A stretch of 64,000 nucleotides of DNA from Limonium bicolor (GCA_023374045.1 CM041777.1:89956300-90020299), one strand, 5' to 3'. Numbered from the stretch's first letter, positions 34,756 to 49,315 are shown. The notes: a model not told the origin generated them from the sequence alone. Made by a program: numbers and translations.

Positions 34756-36181
34756 CCATAAATTCAATCATCACCCTCCATTTATAAATCCAATGGTAGC
34801 TTTTTGAATGAAAGATAATCTACCCCTAGCTTTTCTCTTATAAATTGAGAACCTTTCTCAAGTTAGATTATAAGGATGAGATCAAGCTCACAAGATAGTA
34901 TTGGGGCCTATTATTCTAATCATCACCATCCATTTCATAGAAAATTTGAAGATTCTATAATCTAGTACTATTTATTTGCAAGCTCCTCACACCTGAATAA
35001 GCAAAAGCTACCCAAGGTGGCGTTTTGGTCAATATAATCTAGATTCAGAACGATAAGGTTCAAGAGTAGGTTATTGTGAAACACCGGTGACACCAGCGTT
35101 TTGACTACAGCAGAACTTAAGTAGGTAACACCTAGCTGAACTAAAAGTAACTTCAAATTGACAGAATATATTTCTTCATTGTGCTTGAGGGTTAGGTAGA
35201 AGAGGTTGGTGGGGAGCATATGTTCAAACTAACTGGTATACAAAGAAGAAATACTAGTAGCGACCGACGCCAATAAATGACTGCACAAACAGTCAGTTTG
35301 ACTGTTACGCTCCTACACAATATGCAAAAACAAATAACAAATTAATTAAAATGAGTAGTTAAGAGTTCCAAAACTGAGACTGAGAAGCCATCGGAAAGAT
35401 AGCTCTGAGAGAAATCGAAACCAACATATTTTATCATTGGTGCAAAATTCGATCACACGTAAAACGCCGTGCAAAACGTTTTTAAAGAAGTTTCGAATTT
35501 TTTAGAATTCTTCGTGCCACCAACCAATTCAAAATAGATGGAGGAGGGCACCAAAATTAAGCTAAATTAGCTGGGAAAACATAATTAACCTAAGTTGCCC
35601 ACCTGAAAGTCAAACCAGACACACCTGAATCTTTGATTCGGATTTTTTATAGCTGCTCAAGACGAAAGAAAGTGACAGTTTAGAAACTAGGTGGTTAGCT
35701 AGCTATCTTTTTAAGAAAATATGTTCATACAAATTGTTAACTTCATGCTGATATTAGGTAATTTCCAAAACCCACCTCTAACATTTAATAATATAGCACA
35801 AAGTATTTGCCGGCTTCGAACAGTAGTCATCTCTGTTCTTCATCACACAACCATGCCGCAGAAGCAGAAGTGGAGCTCTAGGACAGCTATTGCTCATGTC
35901 CTGTTGAAAAATTACCTCACAGAGGTTTAGTCCTCTAAAATGGAAATTTTGCCATTGATGCACAAGTATTCTCATAGCAAACATCATGCTCATGGTGCTA
36001 ACACTGCTTGGAAGGAACTTAGGTTATTACTCCATTACTGAATTGTTACTCCTAGGAACATATTAACACGCCACATCTCGGTCCGAAACCTTCAAAAACT
36101 TGTCAGAAATCCAAGATCATGCAGCACATCAACCCGAATCAACAATTCCACTTTCATGGCTTTGAACTGTTGTCATAATTG
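34756..36181. other. Intergenic, 3' flank of PARP2
   Basis: No gene is supported. Near the MITE the flank contains a diverged duplication: 'ATTATGGGGGTGGAGATCAAG' type sequence before the MITE (34140) and 'ATTATAAGGATGAGATCAAG' after it (34868), each followed by a TCATCACCxTCCATTT stretch. This suggests that an older tandem or MITE-derived repeat was the insertion target. Confidence 0.4.
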
Positions 36182-39100
36182 TCATCTGTTGAAGTTAAAA
36201 TTCACTTGTAAAAGGTATCGCATTCGAATCTGATCCACATTATAAACTATGTACTCGTTGTACTGCAACGTTCCCTGCAAAGCAAACGAAAAGCTTATTA
36301 TATAAGACAACTCTTACTCTCAGCTTGTGAGTAAATTGACTCGATTACAAGAGCTATATGTCAGCTTTCTCACTTTATGTAGTGAATTCTCAACTGGCTT
36401 CCCATACGGTACAATAACACCATCGTCGAGGACCTGTGCCTGTGACGGGTCAGGCGCGATTCTGCCTACTCCTTTTGTACTGCCAAATGAAATATTTACT
36501 ACCGTCATCATACTTCACAACTACACACTAATTTTCTAAAAAAATCAACATGGAGATGCTAGTGCTAAAGAAATCATGCATCAGACAGTACTTAAGGAGT
36601 TCTTCATACCTCAACTTCCCCTTTGGCAATTGATCTGCATTGTAGTCCGCATATAGAAGCTCTTTCATGTCACCTAGAGCGACCTGTTGAAAATTAGGAG
36701 GGTCTATCTTCATGAAGATCTTGGAAAGAATAGAGCAGGCAAATGGGGAAATACAGATTAAAAAAAAAAAGGAACCCTCAAAGGATAGACTACTTACCAA
36801 GTTTACTAAAATTAACCACACATGACTAGCAAATCAAAGCAGAAAATAATACATTCAAGAACTTTCTACTGCTAAACCATTAATTTTGTAACAGTTCGAA
36901 AGGATTTCAGACTAAGGGCCCGCTTGGAAATAAGTGGTTGTTTACGTGTTGCCTTAGCTACTTATCAGTTCTTGTGAGACAAAACATAGTTGATCATAAT
37001 AGCAGAGGAGATGACAAAAGTTAGAACCAACCTCACATAAAAGTAGCACGCCAGCTCTAGTACTGTGACTTGCACAACAGTAATTGGCACTCTTTGAAAA
37101 CATGTCAGCAAAATAAACTCCTTTCCCAAACATGTATCCCATCGCAGGAGCCTCAGGCGGGGCAATTCTCAATCCTGGTAGCGAAGGAATCACAGCAATC
37201 ATAGTTATATCATATGAAAAGAGACTGGGCTTGCATAATTAAAGATAAGAGAAGAATACCATGTGATAGAATTCCCGTCCAGTTTGTAAGCCTTGAGCCA
37301 TGCCATAGGAGCATTCTATTTCCCATACTAGAATACTGGTCAATGCTTGATAAGTTTAATAAAGTTGCAACGCAATGAACAAAGAGATAGGGAGAGTGCA
37401 AGAGAGGAGTAGAAGAGAGGCGAGAGATGAAGAGAAAAGAGAGGGAAATGCATACTGGAATAGTAGCATATGAAATTTTGTGTACAGATCACATATTTAC
37501 CTTTTTAAATCGTTCATTTTCTCCATCTCTGGATACTCTAAATACTTGAACAACCTCCACTGTAAAATTAGTGTGCGTCTTACCGTGTGTATTTTTCAAA
37601 TAATTTGCCACCTGAATGAAAATCAAAGACAAAAGGCAAAAACTTAAGGTCAAGAAACAAAGTAGCCTGCTAGTAAAATCATATTAAAGCATTAAACAAA
37701 GATCTACTAAGAACACATTATAGTAACTTCTAAAACAGAAATATACCAGTGAGAATTCCTTGGAATCAGAGTCAACAGGTGTAAGCTCGCAGTTCAGGCG
37801 TTTGTATTGAGCATATAAGGGATCTTCCTGTAAAAAAAAAGAAAAAATGCAGATTACAAATCATGAAGATCTAACATGGCGGCATGAATGACAAAATAGT
37901 AATGTTTATCTAAATGTTGTTATCAGATACATCTATTGTATAGGTGAAAACAGGATCAAGCTCCAAATACATAGAGGTGGAAATATTCCAGGAAATTAAA
38001 GAATTATAGAATGGACCGACATCCTTTTACAACCTAAGCATTCTGGTAGCCAGTAGAGCAGAGTTAAGCATAAGACCATAATGAGACTACCCACTAAATC
38101 ATAGTATAACCAAGTGGTCTATAATGAGAAATGCCAGAACAAAAAAAATAATTGCCTTACCATTGCATCATCATCATCCTCAAGCAACTTGGTCGCGACC
38201 TCAATCTCACCAAGGGCTTCAACCTTCAGCCATTATTGAAAATGTGAGTTTGAAACTAACAAAATCTATATTCATAACAGCTATCAAAACGCAATGGATA
38301 AATAATTAGAAAATGAACTGCAACAGTTACAAAAGATATCCCCACTTGTACAATCATAATAAAGAGAGAAGCAGATAACAGATGCATTCTGCATCTTACT
38401 GCTCATATGAACAAGTAATTTCACAAACTGTAATGATACCACAGGGTACAATTCAATACATCATCATTTAATATTTTCTGTTTAGAAATATTTACTTAGG
38501 AGAAACGAGAAGAAAGACATCAAAGCGAGAAGTGAATGGCAATTGGCAAGTTAGTCTTCGCATAAAAAGAAAGCATACACAAATTAAAAAAAAAAAAAAC
38601 CAGAGAAGTTACTTGCCACCTGCATTAAAACTTCCTACAGGAGCACTAATTGTATAAACTTCAAAGATTCTATATAAGATAAATGGTCAACAGCGCATGC
38701 CACAACATACACTATACTGGAGAGCACAAAAGTTCTATTCATGTAATAAGCTAGTGAGAGCATACCATAGCTCACTTACCATTTGTAACTTGCTTTTCAA
38801 TTTTTGAGGGGTGTCAATGACAAATTCTCCTGAGAGTAATATAAAAATAAGTATAGATCAGGATAATGCAAACTCAAAATCCTAGGATAAATGAAGACAA
38901 TAAATTGAGTAGGCCTATTGAAAACACGTACTCATTTTCTTGAAGCCAAAGTCATGAGGAATGACTGTATAGAATTCTCTGCAAAACGCAGTACATTAGC
39001 AACTATATGCAAGCAAGAATAGAACAGCCACTTCTAATCAAAAGTGGGGTAAGATTTTGAAATGAGCTCAGTAAAATGTTACGGAAAAAATAAACAATAG

Positions 39101-42100
39101 AGTTTCAGAAAGCAGAGGCCACTTTCATAATCAGTCTTACCCACTTAATTGCTCAAGCTCTTTTCTATTGTGCTGGCCCATAACATCAGCAATCCGTTTT
39201 AACACATCATAACCCTATAGATAAACTTTTGGTTATGAATAAACAAAGAATATGAGCATACCGACCATATGTTCATGCACCAAAGCCGAAACCAATATCT
39301 GCTTGCTCAATCAATGTAGTGGAAAGAAAATGATAAACCACTTTTCATAGGTTTAGTATTTGTTTCAAAAATATAAACTTTTCAGCACAACAATAGCTTT
39401 TGCAGTGTCAAAAGGTCTCTTCAAAGACCCAAAAAGGTTTTTCAAAGGACTTAGTTGGTTGTACTCACTCTAAAGAATGCTAACAAAGTAAGAACAACAC
39501 TAACTGAGCATGAGGGAAAAAAATCATGAAGCCCTTTCTCAAGGCAAAACCAAGAACGCACACACAAAAAACATGGAAGTGAGCAGATAACTAAGGTCAT
39601 GCTTGGCATGCTATTCTCAATACAAGAAATAATGCAGCTACCACAGAATTCATTAAGAGATTAAGAGAAATTATGCATAACAGCAAGAAAGTGATCTGAC
39701 TATTCTATCTCTCCAGACTAGACTTCATGCCTAATGCAAGGTTAAATCTAACACTAGGAACAATGTCCCTATATTCAATAATGATAAGTTCTTACTATCA
39801 CACAAAAGAACTTTGAGGAAAAATCATATAGATTACGTATCTGGAATTTACTCAAAGTCTAAACCTGGTAAACATAATCAAAAGCAAATTGAAGGTCACA
39901 AACTATAATACATTGCTGATTATACTTAAATGAGTACCTTTGAAATTGTTGATTTGCTAAGCTTTCCAAGCGGTAACTTTTCAGCATTATAACCTGCAGA
40001 AGAGGGCACAATATAAGAAATCGTAAAGAAAGGTCATCTTGCAAAAAAAAAAAAAAAAAAAAAAGCATCCCAAACATTATATTGGAGCATCAGATGAGCT
40101 AAATTCAAAGTGAATATCAACAAAACAGCAGTAACCTCGCACCATCTTCCAATGCTAACATGATAATGAGGATCTTATATATTTCTTAGGACAGACTTAC
40201 AGGGTTACGTACCAATCTCCATCATTTGTGTTTCATCATTCCTACATTGCAGATAAGAGAAATGAACTTTGCAACATGAGTCTCAAGTTTAGATTCTCGA
40301 GGTTGAATAGACTTTGAAGAGCAGGGCATCTCCTGCATCAGACATGATCAAGAACATCTCAAGTTATCAGTTTACTTACAGGAGGAAGTGGAGTCAAAAT
40401 CACAATTGGTCAGCCAACAGATACGAAACTGAGGTGCATCAAGTGACAGATTGGTTTCTTCTTTGCTTGTTTTTAGATTAGTGGCAACATTCTGGTTTTA
40501 TTTCGATGAGTCCACCAATGTCGTTATAGTTGCTCAGCATGTTGAATATATAGACAAATCATAAAATACCTAGCTAATTTTCATCAAGTTTCCTAACAGT
40601 AAATCCAACCAACCTAGATTACTCAAAAGTATTCCCATATATCTATGTTAGCAGATCCAACTTGTTTCTCTACAATGGAAGCTATCATCTCATTGTATTC
40701 TTAAATCAATCTAGTCACTGAATGCCAGGTTATAACCCAAACTATATCAATATTGTTTTAGCTAAATAAGAAACTATCATTTCCATCCTAGCCCCTGATA
40801 GTAAATCTTGTACAAGACTACCTGTACAATAAATTCTGAGTATAATTACGCAGCAACAAGCAAGCCTGCAGGGATGGATTCAACTTCAAGGTTCTAACTG
40901 CAATCTGTTTAATTCCTTTGACTTAATTGTGTTATAAGGTCAAAATTTGGAGTCAAAGGTAAGTGATCAGCAGTGGATGGCATGGAGTGGGGACAAAAAT
41001 AATGGTGCTTACTAAGGCATAGGCCCAGTGGAATTTATCAGAGACTACTAAAGAGGGAGTCAAGGAGCATGGTAACAAGGAAGATGTACCATGAAAGAAG
41101 TTTAGACAGCTGGCAATTTAAGAACACTCCTTAATCAAGTAGTTCCTATGTATGGTTAGGTCACAGAAACTCAACATGGGTCCATCCCTCTGACTAATCA
41201 CTTTGACAGATAAACATCTAATACAACATATGAATCAAGATAAGTTATCCAGTCAATAACATGTGATCCTCAAACTTCTTAGTAGAAATTTCATAACTCA
41301 TTCAAAGGTCAAATAACGAAAAACAAATGTAGGGACGAATAAACTATTCGGAGAAAATGTATTTCACCTCTTGTTCCTTGTGGTTATAGTCCATTTCCAA
41401 CCATGTATAACACTTGTGGTGAGACACAAATTCTTTTCTATCACACCAGTCATTTTTAGTTTTTGCATAAAACTTCTGCTCGAACTCTTGTATGGCTGTT
41501 TCTCGGGATGTATAAGGCCCAAATAATTTATTCTGACCTTTCACGCCAACTCTACCCCATCTATAATACACCATATATGTGGAACCACCATCAGACTCTG
41601 CAAGGATAAAGGAGAATAAAAATTATATGCAGCTTGAATAGACTGAAGAGGAGCACTAATAGCATTAGATGAAATCATTCACATTAGAAAGTTTAGTTGC
41701 TAAAACCAAATAACTTTGCATACGCTTAATCATAAAGTATCTTCTCGAAAGCAAATCTAGTATATAAGTAAGTCTGATGATGGTAAATCACTGGGGAGTA
41801 AAAGTTCTTAACTAGGGCTGGCAATAAGCAACGTTGATTAGGGAAGAAAACTATCTCCGCTGTTGGCTGTGCATAGCATGAAAAACTCTAGTTGAAAAAT
41901 ATGAAATCCATCTAGTGTTTAAAACCTCAAGCAGAACAGTATGATGTAGTTAACAATGAGACATGAAGTTCTGCAAATTCAATTTGAAAAGAAATTATTA
42001 TTTGGAAAGAATAACGATAACAACTTTATAGGAGTTTGCATACCAAGAACTTGCATTACATAGAACTTATTATTGTTATCTCCAACATTTGTCTGGTTCA

Positions 42101-43188
42101 GCATGGCATCATAAATATCATCTCCCTGCATTTACAAACCATAAGCCGATGCAAATAGGTTAACTGTTCACAATTAGAAACTACAAATCCCACTCATCAT
42201 CCAACCATAAAACAGTAAAATTACCACTTGCAAGACATGATACTGATTCTTAATGCTATCAGAGAGCCACTGATCCAAGACAGCTGAACCCTTTTTAGTC
42301 GCTGTCACTAGCTTACCCTCGCATTGGTTTCTACTATCCGCTTCTCTTCTTTCTTCTTTTCTTTCACTTCTTTTTCATCCTTTACTGCAACTAACAAGAT
42401 CAATCAAAATGATCAAGCCAAGAACTGAAAGTAACTAACAGGGGGAGAATGGCAACAAACCTAAGAAAGCAAATGCATGTTAATAACAAATTAAACAGTT
42501 TTAATTTTATTCCGTCTGAAACTTGGACATACTAAAGGAGCAACGTAATCACAAGTGAGATTACTAGAACTACTCAATTTTAAAAATTCCTCCGATTGCG
42601 GATAATAAACACCCAGTAACTCCCAATTAAATTCAAAGGGAGCAAAACAAGTTTCTTAAACCCCAAGCATATACAGAGAATTCGATTTACCATGGCCGTC
42701 AGCAGTAGAGCTTTTTCTCTGCTCCATTTCCGCCTCTTCATGAGCACAAAGCCTCTCTATGAGCTCTTGCTTCACCCCGTTTGCCGGGACCCCTCTAAGA
42801 GCAGCTTCCCCCCGCAACTGCTTGACAGTCATTTCACGGAACTTCCCGACCGCAACAAGCTTACTCTTAGACCCGTCCTCTACTACATGTCCATCTTCGC
42901 CGTCTCTCCCTCTCTTCCTTCCACCCGGCTTATTGTTAACGCCATCATCAGTAAGATTATCGACAATAACATTACTTTGACCTTGTTTCCGGAGAGCGGA
43001 TTCAAGTCTCTTCACCTTCAAGAGCGACATGCAATCGGAAATGATGACAGGTTAAATTAGTGAGTGAGGAATGACGGAGGAGAAGTCCGTAGCGCAAGAA
43101 TTACCAGAACGGGTTTAACGCCGGTAGTGCTAAGTCCGCGCTTAGAAAGCTCATCGCGTAGCTCTTCAACTCTCAACTTGCTCGCCAT
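36182..43188 (-). CDS. PARP2: Poly(ADP-ribose) polymerase 2 (PARP2), about 18 exons, with several single-base frame breaks
   Basis: Exon 1 (43188-43105) encodes the first SAP DNA-binding motif ('[20 protein letters not shown]'). Exon 2 (43015-42691) encodes basic linker and a second SAP ('[20 protein letters not shown]'). Exons near 42384-42225, 42125-42044 and 41597-41368 encode the WGR domain ('[20 protein letters not shown]'). Exons 40332-38780 encode the helical regulatory domain, and 37830-36182 the catalytic domain. The H-Y-E residues are present in '[11 protein letters not shown]' (about 37300), '[18 protein letters not shown]' (about 37110) and '[12 protein letters not shown]' (about 36230). 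The enzyme adds ADP-ribose chains to nuclear proteins after DNA damage. Frame is lost in exon 3 (about 42330-42350), at about 40225-40235 and at an A-run near 37504-37508; one base at each site would restore it. The start is fixed by the SAP motif. Confidence 0.9.
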
Positions 43189-44233
43189 GGAGTAGCGGAC
43201 AGAGGAGGGAAAGATGGAAAGGAGAGAAGATTATAGTATTTGAAAATAACGAAAAGAAACTTTCACCGGAAGAATGTCCTGCATCCTCGCTGACTCCATC
43301 CGTGCGTCCTATGTCGTGGGCTATGACAAAAGTAACAGTGGTGGCCTAGTTTGTTCGCTAATTTTTGGATTTCTTTATCCTTTCTATTTACAAAGAAATA
43401 AGCCCAAATGCCCAATATAAGGTCAAATATGCTATGGCCCAAAGTATATGAATACCCCATTCGGTTTCTGCAAATGCCTGAGATTTTTCTTTTCTCATTT
43501 CAATCGCAATTTTTTTTTTTTATAGTTAGGTAATACATTCTTGACTTGAGTCCTCCTGCATCACATCTAATACAATATTTTTTACCCTTTGTCGTCAAAT
43601 CATATAGACGTATTATGTCGCAAAAGCTAAATGACTGACCAACTAAGTTACTCATTAATCTATATTTTCCGTATGAAGTAGTCATTATTGTATCATAGTT
43701 CTAGATTAATTGTTCCTTACAATAATTAAGGGGGTTTGTTTTGAGATAATCGATTCATTTTTTTCTCTAGACAAACAATACAAAATCAAAAGAAACCTAT
43801 TTCTATTTTACTTTTATTTTTTCTCTAGACAAACAATACAAAATCAAAAGACAAACAATATATATATATATATAGAGTCTGAAGTTTCTTTTGTAATATT
43901 TACCTCCGGTTGGGTTTGAGGGATTAATTTTCAGAGCTATTACCATTGAGGCCCCAAATGAATGGGGTTATAATTAATTTTGTCATATATGAATATGTGA
44001 TGTATATGCATGGATCACATTATATATTTCTTCATGAGAGTTGAGAAACGAAATAAGATAAGGTTAGAAGTCAACCCCAAGTCCACTCACATGATCCCAT
44101 CACATATTACCCGTGAAATTAAGAGCGGGACCTTATGTCAAGAAATGATCAGAAATGGGGTTGACTTTATGCAAAATACAATACAGTAGCGCGGGCGGGC
44201 GGGCGGGTGGCGTCCCCTCCTTTCCTTGTCTTA
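43189..44233. other. Intergenic between PARP2 and the WRKY gene
   Basis: There is no supported gene. A 51-base unit containing TCTCTAGACAAACAATAC is present twice in tandem (about 43760-43795 and 43811-43846) before a TA microsatellite. A short GGGC tandem occurs at 44190-44210. Confidence 0.45.
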
Positions 44234-44235
44234 TA

Positions 44236-44470
44236 CTCCCTCCGTCCTGAATTGACCGTCTTATTTGCTTTATGACACGTTTTCCACTTCAATATTAAGC
44301 ATATAAGATAAAATAATTTTATAAAATAATTTTTGTAACATATAGTTTATCATGTAAGGATTCATATGCAAAATTTAAATTTTCAAATTAATTTATCTTA
44401 TATGTTAAAAATTGAAGTCAAACGACATGTCCAAATAGTAAACAGGACGGTCAATTCAGGACGGAGGGAG
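44236..44470. mobile_element. Stowaway-like MITE, 235 bp
   Basis: The ends are CTCCCTCCGTCC and GGACGGAGGGAG with TA duplicated on both sides (44234-44235 and 44471-44472). This is the signature of Stowaway (Tc1/mariner-derived) MITEs. The AT-rich interior is non-coding. A related copy lies at 49316-49552, and the pair bracket the WRKY gene. Confidence 0.93.
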
Positions 44471-45334
44471 TAGTAGTAGTTATACAACTGAGGCGCGTCA
44501 TTCACCACATGAAAATGCAATCTCCATTCAATTGTATCGACATATAACACACTACTGTTTTCATTAATTCAAAACTTTTTTTGGTTCTTTGAAATTAAAT
44601 TCGTTTGTTTTATTTCAAAAGTCAGAGTGATCAGCTAGAAAACAAGATTTTTGCGCTCATAAAGATGAGGCATATTCACTTCACTCGCACACCACATTGT
44701 CGATCGATCGATCTCGAATTATAAATACTACTATCCCCTCTTTCTCTCCTTCCTTATTCTGTGACTATTTCTTTGTCGTCCACTGATCTATAATTGCCTC
44801 GCATTGTTTGTTTGTTTGTTATGTATATTCCACCATCACGCACTGCATTTAGCTGCATGCAACAGCTAATAATGACTACTATATATATATAGCATATTAA
44901 GCATTTGGCGATTGAAGAAGACTTATCCAACAAGTGTTCAAAAAAAAAAAAAAAGAATTATCCAACAACAAAACAACTGTTTTTTCTTCTATAAGAAGCA
45001 GATTAATTCTAATACTAGCTATACTATATATTATAACACGAAAGAAAATATAACAAATTACACAATTCTGTCATCTCTAGATCAGAGGTACACCTAAACA
45101 TATACGACTTGTAAATGTTTCATGTAATCAAGCATGATATACTTTTTTATCAGGGCCTAACAATTTAACCATATATTTCATGGTTCAAGCAACCAAGGTT
45201 TTCACCCCACCGGAGCTGCATAAACAAGATCATATATACAAGTTTTGTTGTTTTTTCAAGACATGAAAAAAGAAAAAAAAAAAAAAAAAAAAACCCTTCT
45301 TGCGTATGATGATGAGTGATGACCGTACCTTTGG

Positions 45335-45346
45335 CTATATATATAA
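45335..45346 (+). promoter_or_regulatory. Candidate TATA box of the WRKY gene
   Basis: CTATATATATAA lies about 140 bases before the start codon and is followed by a C/T-rich leader. Spacing and composition fit a plant core promoter; there is no further evidence. Confidence 0.4.
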
Positions 45347-45484
45347 CTCATCGTCAAGTACTTATAACACTCCTAGCTAGCTACCATCTCTCTTCTCTGT
45401 TTTCCCTGCCCACTTAACCCTTAGTTTGTATTTTCCTACACCCACATTTAGAAACATTATTGATAAAAATATCATACTTAACTA

Positions 45485-48400
45485 ATGGATGAGTTGCTGT
45501 TGAAGAACAATAATACAGTATTATGGGAAAACTACTGGAAATCACAAGAAGCAACCACAACAGATCTGATTCTGAACTACCCACAACAAATCACCAGTGA
45601 CAATAGCAGCAACAGCAGCAGTGACCATGATCAACACCACCACCATAACAACCGAAAATCCTCTCCCCCAGTAGCTTCTGAAGGTGGCTACAATAATATT
45701 TACTCAGGTCCTACAATAAGTGATATTGAGACTGCACTATCCCTTATCTCCGCTGCAACTAGTACTACTACTGCTGTTTCTACCACCACTACTCATCATC
45801 ATCTCCTCCCTCCGGCTGCCCCATTGATCAGTAGTACCACCAACGATGCATCATCATCACTTACCAGGTTTTAGTTAATTAATTCCCTATAGCTGACTAG
45901 CTACATCTTCCTTTTTGCATTTTCAACCACATTTATAATTGAGTTCGATCGCTTCTATTGGTTTACGTATGTAATTTGATTATACATTAATATGATTATT
46001 AATTATGTCCAGGGTTTCGGTATTGGAGAGGAGTTTGAGCAAGATAGAACACAAATATTGTTTGAGAATAAAGTGCAATAGATTGCCTGATGATGGTTAT
46101 AAATGGAGGAAGTATGGTCAAAAATCCATCAAGAATAGTCCTAACCCAAGGTACCATCGATCTCCATACCCTAACCTATAACTTTTATTATTATTAGCTA
46201 ACCTGTTCCAAAAAAAAAAACTGTTATTACTTTAAATTAACACCTGAGTTAAACAAAGGGGATAAGCATGAATAATGCCCACATCTTCATTTCAATGGCA
46301 CTACCCCTTTTATATTAAGGGTAATTAAGAAAGGGTAAGGGAATTTTGTGATAGTTTGTTTTTAATTTTAATGATTATCTTTTTCCTCTTTCCAGTTTTG
46401 AAAACCCCGGCCCCATTTCTCTTCTTACCCATCCCCTGAAATCATGGGGAATAGTATTCTCTTTCCTTCCTTTTCCATCATTCTCTCCCACCACGTAACT
46501 CATCATTGTTTTTTCAAACAACGTTTAATTTAAATAAATATTTTAAGAATTAAAAATTTAAAGTAAACAATTTATGTATGAACAAATATTTTAGATGTTT
46601 TATCTTAAATAAAATATTTACAATGATTTATTTAGTTATTTTTGTTATATACTAAATATTTCTATTTAATATAAATATATATATGTATTAAATATTACAT
46701 ATAATAATATTCAAAACAAAATTTTAGATTTAAAAGTTATACCATAAAAATATAAAAAACTTACTAATATGAAATAAATGAATATATTATATATGTATTA
46801 AATATATATATATGTGACTATTCATTGGGTCCCACAGGTCACATGTGAGCTTAAAAAACTTCAAATTTGATATTGGACCAAAATATAACACTTTAGCATC
46901 GTCCATGTAATGTTTCATCAATTTTGGACAACATTTAAGCATGTTTAAAGTTAAATTACGAAAATCACAGGGGTATATTGTGAATTACGAAAAAAACAGG
47001 GGTATCTCGTGAATTTTCCCTTAATTATTTCATTACCATAAACAGTTCACTTTCATATAAAAATGTTATATTTTATTTTATTTTAGTAACCTTATATTAT
47101 TGAAAATACTAATAAGTAAACTAAATATTATTTAATTAAATGTGAACTAAATTATTTTAGCTAACACCAAAAGATATTGAGAAATATAAAATAAGATACT
47201 AACATATAAACTTATTCTTAAAATATTAAAATTATCTAATGTATTATTAGATAAATACTCTATAATATATTGTAAATATTTTTGAATTATAACATAATTG
47301 ATATTATTAATAATTTTTTATTTTGATTAAGTGTTTATATTTTTACTAAATTAATAATTAAGATTATTTCTATTTATATTTTGTTTAAACTATCAATATG
47401 TTTATGAAATTGATGAAGATGATCATTTGAGATTGGGAACAAAAATATATACTAAAACAAGTATAAAAATAACTTTTTTTTAAAAAAATGGTAATTTCCT
47501 TATATTCAAACCCACAAACAATAACATATTGATGATACATAATTCTATTCCGTTTATAAGTTAAAACCAAACAATTTTTTATGGAAATCTCTTTCTTTCG
47601 TTTCTTTTCCATTCCCTTTCCTATTCTAACACACCCAGAATATATGAGCGAGAATGTCGTAAACTGTTGTTTATATATATATATATATATATATAATATG
47701 GTTCTGCATTGACATGACGACATTCAAAGTTTTCCCACATCATTGGAAAATCATTATCTTATGGTACTACTATATTATAACTCGAGAGGGAGGGAGCATG
47801 TATATATACATAAGTTATTTTTAATTTACCCTCTATCACTTTCATTTAAATAGAATAAACATCATCCATAGTACTGTAGCAGAAATGCTTACCATTTCAG
47901 TATAATGTACTATTTCTTGGCTAACTGTTTACTTAATATGTACACTTCTCTAACAGCTGCAATTGATCAATGTATACAGTCTGTTGAATTTTCACTAGAC
48001 AAGTCAAAATCATACACGACAATGAAATAATATTTGAACGACATGGGTTTTAACTAATTTAATATAACTGCCCACCAATGATCCATCTCTATATAGATGA
48101 GAGATATCGCCTTTATAATTTTACTATCCCTTTCAATAAAGCTAATATATGTATTTATTTACCTATCTTAGCTTAGCTATATATTTCCCTTATTAATTGC
48201 ATCACTTGAAACACGAATTAATCATGTACTCCGTTATTGTCTTCTAACGAATTGGGTTTCTATTACCGTGCAAGTAAGTCTGACGTCTATTATATAAACA
48301 TGAACCTATATGCCATGTATCAGATACGCGTAATAAATGTCTCCACCCACACCTTCTTCGACGACCACGTGACAATTTGCACGATTGGATTTAATTATTC

Positions 48401-49197
48401 TGGTAATATAGTATGAAAACTAAGGTCAAACAGTAAATCTAAAGTTATTCCCCGGCTCATGAATATTATACACTAAAAAAAATGATAGAGCCTTATAATT
48501 AATAGTTTTTTCATTAGTAATATTTCAAAGTATGTCCTTGCATGAATCATCTTACTAATTATTCACCTATTTATTCTCAATAGAAGTTACTACAAGTGCA
48601 CAAATCCAAGATGCGGAGCTAAGAAGCAAGTGGAAAGATCAACAGATGACTCTGAAACACTCTTAATTACATACGAAGGACTCCACTTACACTTCACTTA
48701 CCCGTTTTCCCTCATCAACACCCCCAATAATCAAGACGAAAAACCACCACCCATAACCAACGAAAGGCCACAAGAGGAAGATCTCAAGCAGTACTACTAC
48801 TACTATTTCCCAACTTATAATCTCTCTAATGAGACTACAATATCAGAGCCGGAACAGACACGAGACGTAATCGTACCCAGATATGGGGAAGACGGAATCA
48901 AGAATTGGGCCATGAAAGCCCAATAAATATAATGACCCATTTTCCTTGCAAGAGCGACTGGGAGGAAAAGCGCATGAGGGGTTGTTAGAGGATGTAGTAC
49001 CTATGAGAATACTTAACCCTGCAGCTATATCATCGCCTTCCACTTCATCATCATCGTCATCACAAACGTCAAGTTCACCATCTCCACCGAGATCGTCTGT
49101 GGTCTCCGCTGATTATACCCAATCGTTGTCTGATAGTTTTGGGCTGAACTCTATTGCTTGTAATTGGGTTTTGATTGATTCACCACAGTTTGGTTAG
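45485..49197 (+). CDS. WRKY49: WRKY49-like transcription factor (group II-c type), C-terminal frame break
   Basis: Three exons: 45485-45867 (poly-Ser/His and Thr-rich N terminus), 46013-46150 and 48584 onward. The second ends and the third begins inside the DNA-binding domain. 'DDGYKWRKYGQKSIKNSPNP' is followed by 'SYYKCTNPRCGAKKQVERS' and 'TYEGLHLHFTYPF'. The zinc ligands follow C-X4-C-X23-H-X-H, and the intron splits the domain after the PR codon as in most non-I WRKY genes. The SIKNSPNPR and EGLHLHFTYP variants resemble WRKY49. Such proteins bind W-box (TTGAC) DNA. The frame reaches a stop at 48924-48926. A second frame, open from 48916, encodes 'HEGLLEDVVPMRILNP' and a Ser-rich tail to 49197, so one extra base near 48910-48922 probably truncates the protein. 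Intron 2 is 2.4 kb and holds a half MITE. Confidence 0.88.
46823..47020. mobile_element. Half of a fold-back MITE in WRKY intron 2
   Basis: This matches the right half of the palindromic MITE at 61523-61933: it begins CATTGGGTCCCACAGG, continues through ACTTCAAATTTGATATTG, and ends GTGAATTTTCCC at 47020. The opposite arm is absent, so the element was halved by deletion or by resolution of the hairpin. Confidence 0.85.
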
Positions 49198-49315
49198 GAT
49201 GTGTTTTGGTATTGGATCAAAAATGTATAATAATGAACTTGTGTTGTTTGGATTGGTGAATGATCATTGATATAATTACAGTACCCGTCTATTATAGTGC
49301 CTGCAGTTTTTTGTA

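Noticed and set aside
43760..43860. Tandem 51-base duplication near a TA microsatellite
   Set aside because: Only two copies and no sign of function; noted as a local duplication and not reported as a finding.
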